Below are positions 1 to 8,756 of a stretch of 64,000 nt of DNA, piece after piece. The DNA is from Magnetovibrio sp. GTDB taxonomy: Bacteria > Pseudomonadota > Alphaproteobacteria > Rhodospirillales > Magnetovibrionaceae. Location: NCBI GenBank assembly GCA_028281525.1, contig JANQJR010000039.1:1-64000 (forward strand), read 5' to 3'. The position numbers and the translations under genes were made by a program. Numbering within the stretch: the stretch's first letter is position 1; every line of letters starts with the position of its first letter. Below the pieces are notes generated by a model. The model ran no database searches. It was given only the letters and a program-made list of their open reading frames with translations, and was not told where the DNA came from.

Positions 1-1
1 T

Positions 2-91
2 GGCGGAGTCTACGCCCGGGACGGGAGCGGTTGGAAAAAGATGCCGGGCGGCGGCGTTTTGGATATCGGCTTGCAACCCTCCAAGTCGTGA
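2..91 (+). CDS. C-terminal fragment of a possible tectonin-like protein
   Basis: An open frame enters from the left edge and stops at TGA 89-91. Its 29 residues include Trp-Lys-Lys-Met-Pro-Gly-Gly followed by a Leu-Asp-Ile-Gly stretch. That pattern (W..PG....DI..G) resembles one blade of tectonin-type beta-propeller repeats. Another frame is also open here, so the reading frame is not certain. No function can be assigned from so short a piece. Confidence 0.35.
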   Translation, partial: GGVYARDGSGWKKMPGGGVLDIGLQPSKS

Positions 92-404
92 CCGTCAAAG
101 CCGCTGCCTCCGGCAGTCAAAAAGACCGTCAAAGAGGGCCTTAAGGTGCTGTGTTTTTAATGTGGTCATGCAAGTCACTTGGATGACAAACCTTGGTGTC
201 GGTTACACTTTGGAATGTCGCGCAAAGCCGGTTTTACAGACGTCTGTAACAGCTCACCGTGCCGTTTTTGCTTGCTTGGCCTATCTGAGCTTTTCGGGAC
301 GTTCATAAAGAAATTCCGGCTCCGCGTTCGCCTTCCAGGAAAAAACGGCCTCTCTCCTCCCCATAGCTTGTGCAGTTTCGTTTTCCCGATCGCAGGAGGC
401 AGAA
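92..404. other. intergenic region upstream of the envelope cluster
   Basis: About 310 bases without a convincing gene. It holds two copies of gaccgtcaaag (90-100 and 125-135), a small CTGCC/GGCAG hairpin at 104-116, and a short copy of the dispersed repeat at 185-234. The ribosome binding site of the next gene (aggagg) lies at its right end. No clear promoter was recognised. Confidence 0.4.
185..234. repeat. dispersed degenerate repeat, copy A (partial)
   Basis: The segment ending in tggaatgtcgcgcaaagcc plus gg is shared almost exactly with the intergenic sequence at 28343-28370 and, with changes, at 38835-38860. The left part (gacaaa...gtcgg) also aligns with the 28320 copy. It lies outside genes and has no open frame in common with the other copies, so I treat it as a non-coding repeat. 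Confidence 0.55.
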
Positions 405-1031
405 ATGCACAGCACCCGAGCCCGCTCTTCATGGTTCATTGTGGAGGTTTTCGCGGTTCTTTTCACATTGAGCTTTTCTGCACAGGCACGGGCGTTCGAC
501 ATGCCGCGCGTGCTTCTGATCGGTGTGGACGGCGTGCCTGAGGCGATGTTCCGCGATCAGCGCCCGTTCCTGGAATTATCGGATGACCTCGCCGCCGAAT
601 TGAGTGAAACGGGCTATCGGGTCTTCATGGAAGACGCGGTCGCCGAAGGGGCGGGGCGCAAGACCCGGGTGCGGCGCACCACCCAGCAAACCCTTGAGGC
701 TGTCGAGAACCTTCCCGATCGCGCGTTGGATTACGCAGTTCTGTTGACGGTTCGCCACGACGTCGAGCATAGCGACGGTCATATTCTCTTCGCGCTCAAA
801 GTCGTCGCGCAAATCGTCGACGCGACCCAGGGAGAAGTGCTCGAAACCCTGAAAATCAAATCGTCCGAACGGCAGATCGACAAAGACTACTGCAACGCCA
901 TGTGCCTGCGCCGCGCAGCGGCGCGCAGCGGCGAAACCCTGGCCCCGTATCTGGCCGAGCGGTTGATGGAAGAGTTCGAAGCGTTGGAAGACGAACGCTA
1001 TGCGGCCTTGAGCGGGCCCCGACACGGATAA
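405..1031 (+). CDS. secreted protein of unknown function, first gene of the envelope cluster
   Basis: 208 residues. It has a clear signal peptide, hydrophobic from about residue 10 to 24 and ending in Ala-Gln-Ala-Arg-Ala before the mature protein, so it should be periplasmic. The mature part alternates strand-like and helical stretches and includes a pair of cysteines near residue 165. The central VLLTVRHDV...HILFALKVVAQIVDA segment vaguely resembles CsgG/TolB-N-like folds, but this is only an impression. The start is supported by an aggagg site 6 bases upstream. It is followed after 10 bases by the next gene and probably leads the operon. Confidence 0.75.
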   Translation: MHSTRARSSWFIVEVFAVLFTLSFSAQARAFDMPRVLLIGVDGVPEAMFRDQRPFLELSDDLAAELSETGYRVFMEDAVAEGAGRKTRVRRTTQQTLEAVENLPDRALDYAVLLTVRHDVEHSDGHILFALKVVAQIVDATQGEVLETLKIKSSERQIDKDYCNAMCLRRAAARSGETLAPYLAERLMEEFEALEDERYAALSGPRHG

Positions 1032-1041
1032 GGAGGCGGCC

Positions 1042-1479
1042 ATGATCCACGGCGTACAAAACAATGCCATGGCGGAAATCGCCTTGGCGCTGGCCATGGG
1101 CTTTTTTTCCATCATGGTGCTGGCCCTGGTGTCCATGGGCAGCGGTTTTGCCCCTGAAACGGACGTCACCGATCAAGCCGCCGGTGTCCGTGTCCAAGAC
1201 AGCGCATCTGCAGATCCCCACACCCAACCCACCGCCCCGGACGTCCAGGTGACGGCGGAAGAATTGGTGATCTATCACGCGGGCCAATATCTGGATGCCG
1301 ATCTCAACCCCATCGACCCGGCCAGTCTGGCGGGACGCGAAAACATGGTGTTGGCCGTGGACGGCAACTTGTCCATGGCCGAAGCGCTGAAGGCCCGCGA
1401 AGGGGTGCCGATTGCGAACCTGACCATCGCGCCCCTGGATTCACGCTGGCAAAACGCATTGAAGGAGAAAAAGCCATGA
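1042..1479 (+). CDS. single-pass membrane protein, unknown function
   Basis: 145 residues. One strong hydrophobic segment at about residues 9-33 is followed by a soluble, presumably periplasmic tail rich in Ala, Pro, Thr and Asp. An aaggagg site precedes the ATG. The gene sits 10 bases behind the secreted protein, and its stop overlaps the ATG of the lytic transglycosylase (ATGA at 1476-1479), so the two are translationally coupled. No family was recognised. A role as inner-membrane partner of the transglycosylase is inferred only from this coupling. Confidence 0.7.
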   Translation: MIHGVQNNAMAEIALALAMGFFSIMVLALVSMGSGFAPETDVTDQAAGVRVQDSASADPHTQPTAPDVQVTAEELVIYHAGQYLDADLNPIDPASLAGRENMVLAVDGNLSMAEALKAREGVPIANLTIAPLDSRWQNALKEKKP

Positions 1480-2297
1480 TACGCGCACCCATCCGGATCA
1501 TCTCTTTGGGATTGATTGTTTCTGCCGCGTGGCTGTCCGCCGTCGTCCCGGCCCATGCGTTGAGCCGCGTCGACGTCAAGCGCATGGTCGTGGAACAAGC
1601 TCTGGATCATGACGTTCCACCGTCTCTGGCCTTGGCCGTCGCCAAAGTGGAATCGAATTTCGATGACCGCGCCTTGAGCCCTGCGGGTGCGCGCGGCGTG
1701 ATGCAAATCATGCCCCGCACCGCCGAAAGCGAATTCGACGTTCAGGCGGAGCGTTTGTGGGATGCGGAAACCAACATCCGCATTGGCGTGCGCTATCTCA
1801 AACAGCTCCATGCCCAGTATGGGCAGCGTTGGGAACTGGCCTTGTCTCACTATAACGGCGGAACCTTGAACGGCAGCGGCAACCGTGCGCGGCCCCATGC
1901 CTATACCCGGCGTTACATCGAAGCCGTGATGAAGTGGCGGGACGTCTACGACGAACAAAATACCGTGTGGTTGGCGCTCATGGAGCGCGGGCCCAAACCC
2001 ACTTCGGAGACGGCCAAGATTTTCCGGCCCGTCAGCACCACACCGCCCGCCTCATCCAGCGCTTTGAGGCCCAACGCGTTGAGGATCGTCGAGTGGCTTC
2101 CGGATGAAGCGTTCGAGGACGTCGAAATGATGGAATGGGAAGTCGTCGATGATGAACCGTTGGCGCGTTATGCGGCACTGGACCGCCGCCCACCGCCGCG
2201 TCACCATCGGCTCCGTCCCGATCGCCGTTCGGACTTCGACCGTGGTCACTTCCGCGGCCATGACCATTGGGACGGTCCACCGTCGAGCTGGGATTAA
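1476..2297 (+). CDS. soluble lytic transglycosylase (SLT domain)
   Basis: 273 residues with a signal peptide ending near Ala-His-Ala (about residue 28). Residues 45-150 are a typical SLT domain: a KVES motif carrying the presumed catalytic Glu59, then ALSPAGARGVMQIMP, then a GVRYL helix and the SHYNGG motif. Such enzymes cleave the MurNAc-GlcNAc bond of peptidoglycan to 1,6-anhydro products and often open the wall for envelope machines. The last 60 residues are acidic and then strongly Arg/His/Asp/Pro-rich, which is unusual for the family. Start: ATG overlapping the previous stop, with aaggag upstream. Confidence 0.9.
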   Translation: MIRAPIRIISLGLIVSAAWLSAVVPAHALSRVDVKRMVVEQALDHDVPPSLALAVAKVESNFDDRALSPAGARGVMQIMPRTAESEFDVQAERLWDAETNIRIGVRYLKQLHAQYGQRWELALSHYNGGTLNGSGNRARPHAYTRRYIEAVMKWRDVYDEQNTVWLALMERGPKPTSETAKIFRPVSTTPPASSSALRPNALRIVEWLPDEAFEDVEMMEWEVVDDEPLARYAALDRRPPPRHHRLRPDRRSDFDRGHFRGHDHWDGPPSSWD

Positions 2298-2384
2298 ACC
2301 CTGATGTGTTTGCCTCGCTTAGGCCTTGACCGTACACTCCCTCGAGGGCGTTGCAACGACAAGACTGGTAGGGAGGCCGTCAAC

Positions 2385-3923
2385 GTGAACACCGCGCTCA
2401 GCAGCCTCGTCAAGTCCGGCGGCCGTGACACCTTGATCCAGGATTTCCGCGCTGTCGCTGAAGCGACCACGCCGGAGGGTGCGCTGCGCTACGCCGAAGC
2501 GCCGACTTTGCAATGGTTGGCGAAGTTCGCGACGGGTGCCGCGGGTGGACCCAACAAGGATGTCCCGCTGTTCGAATTGTGCCATCTGATCCTGGCGTTG
2601 GAGCTTTGCGGCGCGGGGCGGGGCGATCAGCGTGCGACATTCTTCCTCGGTCTCAATCCGGCCAGCCCCGTCACTTTCAAGGCTTTCTTTCAAGAGCGGA
2701 CGGCAAACAAACCCCTTACGATCGGTGCGCAAGAGGTTGCGATCGACTATGGCGAAACCACGTTCGCCATACGCTATGGGCGGATGGTGCGTCTTGTCGC
2801 GCTTTATGAGTTTCTCGCCGGGTTGGATGCGTTCGCCTTCTTTGGCGAATTCAACGCTATCTTGGACAAGCTGGTGAGCGATCCGCTATCCATGGCGGCG
2901 GTCAAGACCGCATCGAACGCGCTGGCCGGCCACATGCGCCAGTACCGAAAAGCCCATCTGGTGGCGGCGGAACACGACGGCAAGTTCACGACACTGTACA
3001 CCTTCCTTCTGGATCGCGGCGAAAGTGAATGCATCACCATCGACGATGCTGCGATTTTTGACTTCTGGGCCCTGCATAACCAAAGAAACGATTTCAAAGG
3101 GTATAGGACCGTGTTCGACCTGTTTTTCAAGTTCATGCTGTCGCTCGACGAAGTCACGTCGCGCCGCGCCGCCCAAGACGCCGGACAGTTGGGCGTGGAG
3201 CGGGAGCTTGGCGAAATCGATCCTGCGCCCATGGATATTCAAGACTTTTCCGGGGAATGGGAATCGCCCTTGCACCTGTTCGAAGAAACGCCCTTGGACG
3301 CCATCAAGTTCTTCAAGAAAAGCTCCGAGTTGAAACCGCTGGAACCGCTCATGACCTACGGCCCGAAGGTTCAATCCCTGCCACTGGCGTTTTTGCGTTA
3401 CGAAGTCTTCGGTCGGATTCAGTCCGGTATCACCAACGATTTGCAAATCGGCCGGGGTGCAGCCTCGGTCGAAAACCGTATCCGTTGCACGGATGCGGAG
3501 CCGTATCCCCAACGCCGGGAGCTCTACGCCGGTCTTCTCGGACATGTGCGCCAGCTGGTCCAAGCGAGCCTGTACGTCCTGACCCAGGCGGAACGGGACA
3601 AAGACAGGGACCGGGACAGGGACACAGGTAAAGTGATCGCCTTTCCTGGCGCGTCTTTGCCCGAGGGCGAAACCGCCGCCGTTGCGGACGACGGCGCCAA
3701 GGCTTTTAAAGCGCTGACCCGAAAGGGGTTTGAGGATGGCGTCCTGGGCGACCCAGAACGAACCCAGGCGTTCAAACGGGCCGCGGATCCTCTGCTTGCC
3801 GTCAGTGTGCGATTGGAAGGGGTGCTCGGTGCGCTCGAAACGCTCGACCTGGACGCCTTGTTCGCCGCAGACGTGGATGCCTTCCGCCAACAGTTCACAG
3901 CCCTCTACGGAGAGAGATCATGA
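2385..3923 (+). CDS. large soluble protein of unknown function
   Basis: 512 residues when started at GTG 2385, which has gggagg 8 bases upstream. An ATG at 2304 in the same frame has no ribosome site and would add 27 low-quality residues. No signal peptide or membrane segment is visible, so it is probably cytoplasmic. It is mostly helical, with a basic/acidic run of alternating Arg/Lys and Asp near residue 405-412 that separates a long N-terminal domain from a helical C-terminal part. No family was recognised. Its stop overlaps the next ATG (ATGA at 3920-3923), coupling it to the following two genes. Confidence 0.75.
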   Translation: MNTALSSLVKSGGRDTLIQDFRAVAEATTPEGALRYAEAPTLQWLAKFATGAAGGPNKDVPLFELCHLILALELCGAGRGDQRATFFLGLNPASPVTFKAFFQERTANKPLTIGAQEVAIDYGETTFAIRYGRMVRLVALYEFLAGLDAFAFFGEFNAILDKLVSDPLSMAAVKTASNALAGHMRQYRKAHLVAAEHDGKFTTLYTFLLDRGESECITIDDAAIFDFWALHNQRNDFKGYRTVFDLFFKFMLSLDEVTSRRAAQDAGQLGVERELGEIDPAPMDIQDFSGEWESPLHLFEETPLDAIKFFKKSSELKPLEPLMTYGPKVQSLPLAFLRYEVFGRIQSGITNDLQIGRGAASVENRIRCTDAEPYPQRRELYAGLLGHVRQLVQASLYVLTQAERDKDRDRDRDTGKVIAFPGASLPEGETAAVADDGAKAFKALTRKGFEDGVLGDPERTQAFKRAADPLLAVSVRLEGVLGALETLDLDALFAADVDAFRQQFTALYGERS

Positions 3924-4453
3924 CCACCTACACCCTCACCCCCCAAGAGCGAGAGGCGGCGCAAGAGAACTTCCGCAGACGCGATCGCGCGGACGCGTTG
4001 CTGCAAAACACCGGCGGTGGCGTTTCCGCCAGCCGCTTGCATGCCTATGCTCAAGGCATGTTGACGGGTGATACCCAAAACATCGAAGCGGCCTTGGACA
4101 AGGATGCAGCGTTGCGCGCGGCGTATCGCACCATGGTGCGCGATGCCGCCCTGTTCATCCTGCCGGAAGCCATGGCGGCGAGCAGCGACGCATTGCCGGT
4201 GCGCGAAACCCGGGGGTGCAAGGTGTCCCTGAAACCGTCGCGCGCGGAAAAAACGCAGCTCTATTTGATCGTCGAGTTGGGCGACACCACCAAGGGCGAG
4301 CCGAGCACCCTGGCGGTTTGCGGTGCGGATAACCGCACCCACCAAATTGCCCTGCCCCCGTCTCGCGGCGGCATTATTCAGGTGATTGTCGAGCGGGACT
4401 CCGATATCGTCCGGTTGTTGAGAGATCCGAAATCAGAGGCCTATCTCAGGTGA
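3920..4453 (+). CDS. unknown protein with anti-sigma-like N-terminal helices
   Basis: 177 residues, no signal peptide. Residues 30-70 contain LHAYAQG followed by an amphipathic IEAALDKDAALRAAY stretch. This is the pattern seen at the start of many anti-sigma and FecR-like regulators (LxAYxxGxL...xxxxLxxxPxLRxxL), but the zinc-binding HxxxCxxC of ZAS domains is absent. The second half is beta-rich. Both ends overlap neighbours (ATGA with the upstream gene, GTGA with the downstream gene), which indicates tight stoichiometry with them. I infer a cytoplasmic partner of the membrane protein that follows; the anti-sigma resemblance is weak. Confidence 0.7.
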   Translation: MTTYTLTPQEREAAQENFRRRDRADALLQNTGGGVSASRLHAYAQGMLTGDTQNIEAALDKDAALRAAYRTMVRDAALFILPEAMAASSDALPVRETRGCKVSLKPSRAEKTQLYLIVELGDTTKGEPSTLAVCGADNRTHQIALPPSRGGIIQVIVERDSDIVRLLRDPKSEAYLR

Positions 4454-5703
4454 AACGCATTGCCGTTCATGTCGCCACCACCGGCGGTCCGGTATTGATC
4501 CAGCGCATCACGCCGGAATACGCGCCCCAATCCATGATGTGCCTGGGGCGCTCATCCGACGTGCTGCCGATCAGCGGCGACTACGACGATTTTGTCAAAC
4601 CCGGCAGTGGCGTGATCGTGCGCGAATTCGGCCCCTTTGAAGAAGACGCCTTCCGCTTGGACGTGTCCGGCCCCATCGGCGCGGGACGCAGTTGGCAGTT
4701 GGGCGTTTTCACCGCCCACGCGATCGAACACACGGATGGCTTCAGCTTGTGCGACCCGGAAGACGCCGACATTGTGTTATGGATGACCGGCATGGTGAAC
4801 TACGATCTGCACGTCCGGGCCGTGGATCACATCGCCGAAAAGGTCCAGGCCAGCCGGAAGGATTTCGCCCTTTGGCAAGGTGCGGGCAGGAAGGTATTTG
4901 CGGTCGTCCCGAAGGGCAACAACCACAACGAACTGCTAGGAGCCGGTCTGCCCGAAGGCGTTCGGATTCTGGCGGTGGGTGCAATCGAAGACGCTTTGGC
5001 CGCTCTCAATCTTACCTATGCCCCCACCAAAACCGCGGACAACGGTGAAATCCCGTGGCACCGCCAAGCGGGATTGGGGCTGTTCGCCCTTGTCGCCGCG
5101 GCGTTCGCCGTGATCGTGTTCAACCTTCTACAGCCCGAACCCGGTGCGCCCGGCCCGGCCACGCCCGTGGTGGGCGCGCCGGGGGCCTTGACCACAGAAG
5201 TGCCCCTGCCGCTCCCGGGTGTTGCCGAAGAAGATGTGTTCGCAGAAGACGGATCGGACGACGTTGAGTTGAGCCTGATCCTCAGCGCCGGTGAGGACGA
5301 TGAGCCCGTTTTCGGGTTCGGCGACCATCTCGAATTCACCCTCGAGCTCAACCGCGACGCTTGGCTGAACTGCTTTTATTATCAAGCCGATGGCAAGGTT
5401 GTGCAGCTGTATCCCAACCCATTCGTCGAAGAAATCTTCCGTTTCGAAGCCAACATCGTCTATGAAATGCCCAGTGAAGAATTCTTCCCCTTCCGGTTGC
5501 GTTTCGCCCCCCCGGCTGGGGAAGAGGCCGTTGTGTGTTTCGCTTCCGAAGATGACCTGACGGAAGATCTTCCCGAAGTCATGCGGGGCAATTCGACCGA
5601 ACCGTTGCCCCCGATCTATGCCGTCGATATCGCGCGCATCTTCCACGCCGTGGGCGGAGAGGCACTGGCCGTCGACGAGTTGGTTTTTATGGTCGAGCCC
5701 TAA
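4450..5703 (+). CDS. one-TM protein with periplasmic DUF4384-like domain
   Basis: 417 residues starting at GTG 4450 (GTGA overlap). Residues 1-200 form a soluble domain without a signal peptide, residues about 206-227 are a single membrane helix, then comes a Pro/Ala linker. From about residue 270 to 365 there is a domain like DUF4384: FGDHLEFTLELNRDAWLNCFY, a GKVVQLYPN motif, then an acidic beta segment ending in a CFAS piece. DUF4384 domains are often found with bacterial caspases and protein kinases. Expected topology is N-in, C-out. The partnership with the caspase at 10534 fits that association but is inferred. Confidence 0.78.
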   Translation: MKRIAVHVATTGGPVLIQRITPEYAPQSMMCLGRSSDVLPISGDYDDFVKPGSGVIVREFGPFEEDAFRLDVSGPIGAGRSWQLGVFTAHAIEHTDGFSLCDPEDADIVLWMTGMVNYDLHVRAVDHIAEKVQASRKDFALWQGAGRKVFAVVPKGNNHNELLGAGLPEGVRILAVGAIEDALAALNLTYAPTKTADNGEIPWHRQAGLGLFALVAAAFAVIVFNLLQPEPGAPGPATPVVGAPGALTTEVPLPLPGVAEEDVFAEDGSDDVELSLILSAGEDDEPVFGFGDHLEFTLELNRDAWLNCFYYQADGKVVQLYPNPFVEEIFRFEANIVYEMPSEEFFPFRLRFAPPAGEEAVVCFASEDDLTEDLPEVMRGNSTEPLPPIYAVDIARIFHAVGGEALAVDELVFMVEP

Positions 5704-5784
5704 TCTTTTTTCGCTCCCACTCCCAAAAAACGCTTCTCACCCCTCCATAACCCCTTCAGCTAAAGCTAGAAGAGGTTCGAAGCC

Positions 5785-6363
5785 ATGCCGACCGACACGA
5801 AAACCCTTGAAACCTGCGGGCGCAACCGGACCGCACCGCTCGTGGCCGCAGTCTTGTCCACCGCGCTGCTTTCGGCCTGCGTGACCACCCAGACCTTCGA
5901 CGAAAGCATCGGTTATCGCGAAGCCCGGTTCGCCGAAGTGTCCGCGATGCGGGAATTCCGCCAATGCCGGGACGAAGCCCTGGAGCTGGACCGCCAGGCC
6001 CGCGCCAACAGCGATCCCGCCAAGTATTTGGCCAGTGCGCGAATCTTGGACAAATGTGAGGCCGGCGTCGGTCCTGCCGCCACCACCATCGCCCAGGACG
6101 GACGCATGCGCGCCTACGCCCTGAGCATTCAGAACTATCTCAAAGGCGGGGACGTGATCGCGGCGCGGTCCAACCTGGACAAATTCACCACCGCGTATCC
6201 GCAAATGGACATTTATTACCCCGATGGCTCGTCCTTCATCGACACCATGGAAGTGCTGCTCGGCACGCGTGAACCCAGCGCCATCGGCCGGTATTCGGAC
6301 GCCAACGTGAACACGCAGTTGAAGGCCGAATTGCGCCGCGTGCGCCATTGGCAAACCCACTAG
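5785..6363 (+). CDS. lipoprotein of unknown function
   Basis: 192 residues. The hydrophobic stretch LVAAVLSTALLSAC ends in a lipobox with Cys32 as the likely lipidated residue; the following Val-Thr-Thr lacks the Asp(+2) inner-membrane retention signal, so outer-membrane sorting is expected. The rest is helical, TPR-like, with two extra cysteines near residues 60-95. It follows the DUF4384-like gene after 81 bases and precedes a secreted helical protein. No family recognised. Confidence 0.75.
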   Translation: MPTDTKTLETCGRNRTAPLVAAVLSTALLSACVTTQTFDESIGYREARFAEVSAMREFRQCRDEALELDRQARANSDPAKYLASARILDKCEAGVGPAATTIAQDGRMRAYALSIQNYLKGGDVIAARSNLDKFTTAYPQMDIYYPDGSSFIDTMEVLLGTREPSAIGRYSDANVNTQLKAELRRVRHWQTH

Positions 6364-6397
6364 AAAACCCACGAGAACCTGACGCCAGGAGGGCGAC

Positions 6398-7276
6398 ATG
6401 ACACGCACACCCAGCTCCCAAACCCGATGCGCTTTCGCTGCGGTCTTGCTGGCGGCCACGGTGCTGAGCGCCCCGCCGGCGTTGGCCAGCCAGATCAACT
6501 GGTCGCCCCAATCGAGCGAACGGTTGGTCAAGCTGCCGCCCAGCTATTTGAAAAAATCCCTGGATCACGACTTTCAGAAGTCGAGTCTGGGTGAAGCGCT
6601 CAGCACCACGGAAGAAAACATTTCCCTCAAAGGTGCGACGCTTTCCGATCTGCAAGACGCCATCGCTTCCTCTGATGGCGACGTACGCCTGGAATTGCGC
6701 CACCAGTTCCTGGGCGAAAAACGGGCGTATCTGGATATGATGTCGGAACGCAACGCGTTGCGCCGTCAACAGCTGGAAACCAAACGCCGCCTGTTCGAAG
6801 ACATGCTCGCGCATCTGGCCCGGGACGAAGATTTGAGCCCCGCCGCTCAGGAATTGATCAAAAACCAGGATGCAGCCGCGGAACGGTTCGAACGTACCTA
6901 CGCCGACGTGGACCGCAAATTTTTCACCTCCACCATGGCGACGGAAAGCCGCTACGCCCAACAGTTCAACCAAAACCTTCAGGCGATCGAACAACTGGTG
7001 GCGCGCATCGAAAGCCACAAGATGAGCGCTGCGCCCACCGCTGAGGACGATCTGCCGATGACGCGCAAGGAACACCTGCGCCGTCTCTCCGCCGACGTAC
7101 AGGCGGAACTGTCCATCATCGAACAGGAAGAAACCATGCTCGGCTACATGGCGAAGCTGGTGGCGTTGGACGCCATGGCCTTGGCGGAAGACGGCATGGA
7201 CGCCGAGTTGGCCGACAGCGATGCGGCGCGGACGCTGCAGCCCGCAAAATCGGTGAGCTTCTTCTTAGACAACTGA
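6398..7276 (+). CDS. secreted, largely helical protein of unknown function
   Basis: 292 residues. The signal peptide ends near Pro-Ala-Leu-Ala-Ser (about residue 31). From residue 60 to 265 the sequence is almost entirely charged amphipathic helix with likely coiled coil around 95-135 and 170-240 (RNALRRQQLETKRRLFEDML type heptads). An aggagg site precedes the ATG. It is probably a periplasmic structural element of the same complex as its neighbours; this is inference from location. Confidence 0.72.
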   Translation: MTRTPSSQTRCAFAAVLLAATVLSAPPALASQINWSPQSSERLVKLPPSYLKKSLDHDFQKSSLGEALSTTEENISLKGATLSDLQDAIASSDGDVRLELRHQFLGEKRAYLDMMSERNALRRQQLETKRRLFEDMLAHLARDEDLSPAAQELIKNQDAAAERFERTYADVDRKFFTSTMATESRYAQQFNQNLQAIEQLVARIESHKMSAAPTAEDDLPMTRKEHLRRLSADVQAELSIIEQEETMLGYMAKLVALDAMALAEDGMDAELADSDAARTLQPAKSVSFFLDN

Positions 7277-7297
7277 TCAACAGCAGGAGACATCGTC

Positions 7298-7690
7298 ATG
7301 TTGAAACGTTCCCTTAAAACCGCAGTGGTGATGTGCACCTTAAGTATCGCCCTGACCGCCACCGCCCAGGCCGGAACCCTGGAGAATCTGGAGCGCGAAC
7401 GCTCCACCACCATCAACTATTTCTTGGATGCCAACATGGAGCCCAATGAGCGCTTGGCCCGGGTCGAGGCGTCGAAGCGGCGTCTGCTCGACATGGAACG
7501 CATGGTGCTGCGTGACAAGAGCCTGCGCGGCAAAAGTACGCCCGTGGTGCGGCGCGCGTTCAGCAATTACGACGTGACGTTCCTGGCCCACGCCGCCACT
7601 GAAAAGGATCTTAGCATGGTGGACAACTGGTTGGAGCAGTTCGATGTCAGCACCGACGCCCTGATGGCCGCCAAGGTCGGGAGGCGTTGA
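7298..7690 (+). CDS. small secreted helical protein
   Basis: 130 residues with a signal peptide ending in Ala-Gln-Ala (about residue 26). The mature protein is helical and charged, with no cysteines. A caggag site lies upstream of the ATG. It is 21 bases behind the larger helical protein and one base before the ExbB-like gene, so it is within the operon. No family recognised. Confidence 0.7.
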   Translation: MLKRSLKTAVVMCTLSIALTATAQAGTLENLERERSTTINYFLDANMEPNERLARVEASKRRLLDMERMVLRDKSLRGKSTPVVRRAFSNYDVTFLAHAATEKDLSMVDNWLEQFDVSTDALMAAKVGRR

Positions 7691-7691
7691 A

Positions 7692-8210
7692 ATGCGCCGC
7701 GCCCTGCATATCGCTGAAACCGGTTCGCGCACGCTGAGCTACGTGTTGGGCATGGGCGTCATCGGATTGGCCATCGCCGTCGGCGCCACCTCGATGGGGC
7801 CGGACGCCATCGCGCGCTGGACCTTGGAAGTCTTCGGCCTGACGTTCATCTCGCTGTTCGCCATGCTGATCTACGCTGCAGTGTACTGTTGGACGCGTAT
7901 GAACCAGAGCCATGGGGTGGAAGCACGCCGCACGTTCTGGCTGGAAAGCGGGCTGCATGCCGCCAACGGCGTTTCGACCCTGGCGCTGACTTACACGCTT
8001 CTGGGCATCAGTCTCGGCATCGGCACTCTGTCCGGCCAGGAATTGACACCCAGCACGGTGCAGTCCGTCATCAGCCAACTCACCGACCATTTCAGCCTGG
8101 CCTTCATGACCACCGTGGTCGGCCTGCCCACGTCGGCGGTGCTGCGCGCCTTGTTGCTGATTTCACATGCGCGTATCGAAACGCAAAAGGAGGAGCTATG
8201 CGGTTCCTGA
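7692..8210 (+). CDS. ExbB/TolQ/MotA-like inner membrane protein
   Basis: 172 residues with four hydrophobic segments at about 13-33, 42-65, 90-112 and 133-158. The last two, joined by a short polar turn, resemble the TM2-TM3 core of MotA/TolQ/ExbB proton channels: a GLLG-like TLLGISLGIGTL, then AFMTTVVGLPTSAVLRALLL, which matches the family's usual A..TT..GL pattern. The long cytoplasmic loop typical of ExbB/TolQ is short here. No ExbD-like partner follows; instead two Pro-rich single-TM proteins do. I infer a force-generating or anchoring channel of the cluster. The start follows the previous stop by one base. Confidence 0.65.
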   Translation: MRRALHIAETGSRTLSYVLGMGVIGLAIAVGATSMGPDAIARWTLEVFGLTFISLFAMLIYAAVYCWTRMNQSHGVEARRTFWLESGLHAANGVSTLALTYTLLGISLGIGTLSGQELTPSTVQSVISQLTDHFSLAFMTTVVGLPTSAVLRALLLISHARIETQKEELCGS

Positions 8211-8752
8211 TTTTCAACATCGTCGTCGCCGGCGCCGTGGCGTTTTTGGTCATGGGCAAACCGGATTTATCACAGCTCGGTGCGCATACCAGCACCCAAT
8301 CCCTGCCTTTGAGCGTGCCCTTGGAACAATCCGCACCGGCCTCGGCGTCCCAAAAGTCCGCCCATGAGGTGCCGCCGCCGTTGCCGCCCGAAGCGCCAAT
8401 ACCAAAACCAAAAGCCGCCGCCCCGGATGCGCAAGAGGCTGTGTGGGAAACGGCGCCGAGTACACCCAAGCGCGCGCCCGAACGCGCCCCCGAATTGCCC
8501 CCCGCCAAAGAGGTTCACGAACTGACGGCGCACAAGGCCCCCAGGGGGGAATCGCCTGGTGTCACGCGGGAACCTGCAGCGCACGCACAGCTCAGCGAAC
8601 CGGTGGTGCAAGTAGAACCGGCCGAAGTCGCCACGTTCAGCGAAACGCCGCCAATTGCAGAACCGCCGCGCCCGGTCAGCCGCCGTCAGGCCCTGTATGA
8701 TCTGGCCTCCGACATGGAACGGATGTTCACCGAAAAAATGATGATGAGGTAG
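8198..8752 (+). CDS. Pro-rich TonB/TolA-like anchored protein
   Basis: 184 residues from ATG 8198, which has aaaggagg immediately upstream and overlaps the end of the ExbB-like gene by 13 bases. An N-terminal membrane segment (about residues 3-20) is followed by a long Pro/Ala/Glu/Lys-rich stretch of the kind that spans the periplasm in TonB or TolA, then a short conserved-looking helix at the C-terminus. There is no TonB C-terminal domain. An open frame extends upstream to 7889 but lies inside the channel gene and is rejected. Confidence 0.68.
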   Translation: MRFLIFNIVVAGAVAFLVMGKPDLSQLGAHTSTQSLPLSVPLEQSAPASASQKSAHEVPPPLPPEAPIPKPKAAAPDAQEAVWETAPSTPKRAPERAPELPPAKEVHELTAHKAPRGESPGVTREPAAHAQLSEPVVQVEPAEVATFSETPPIAEPPRPVSRRQALYDLASDMERMFTEKMMMR

Positions 8753-8756
8753 CACT

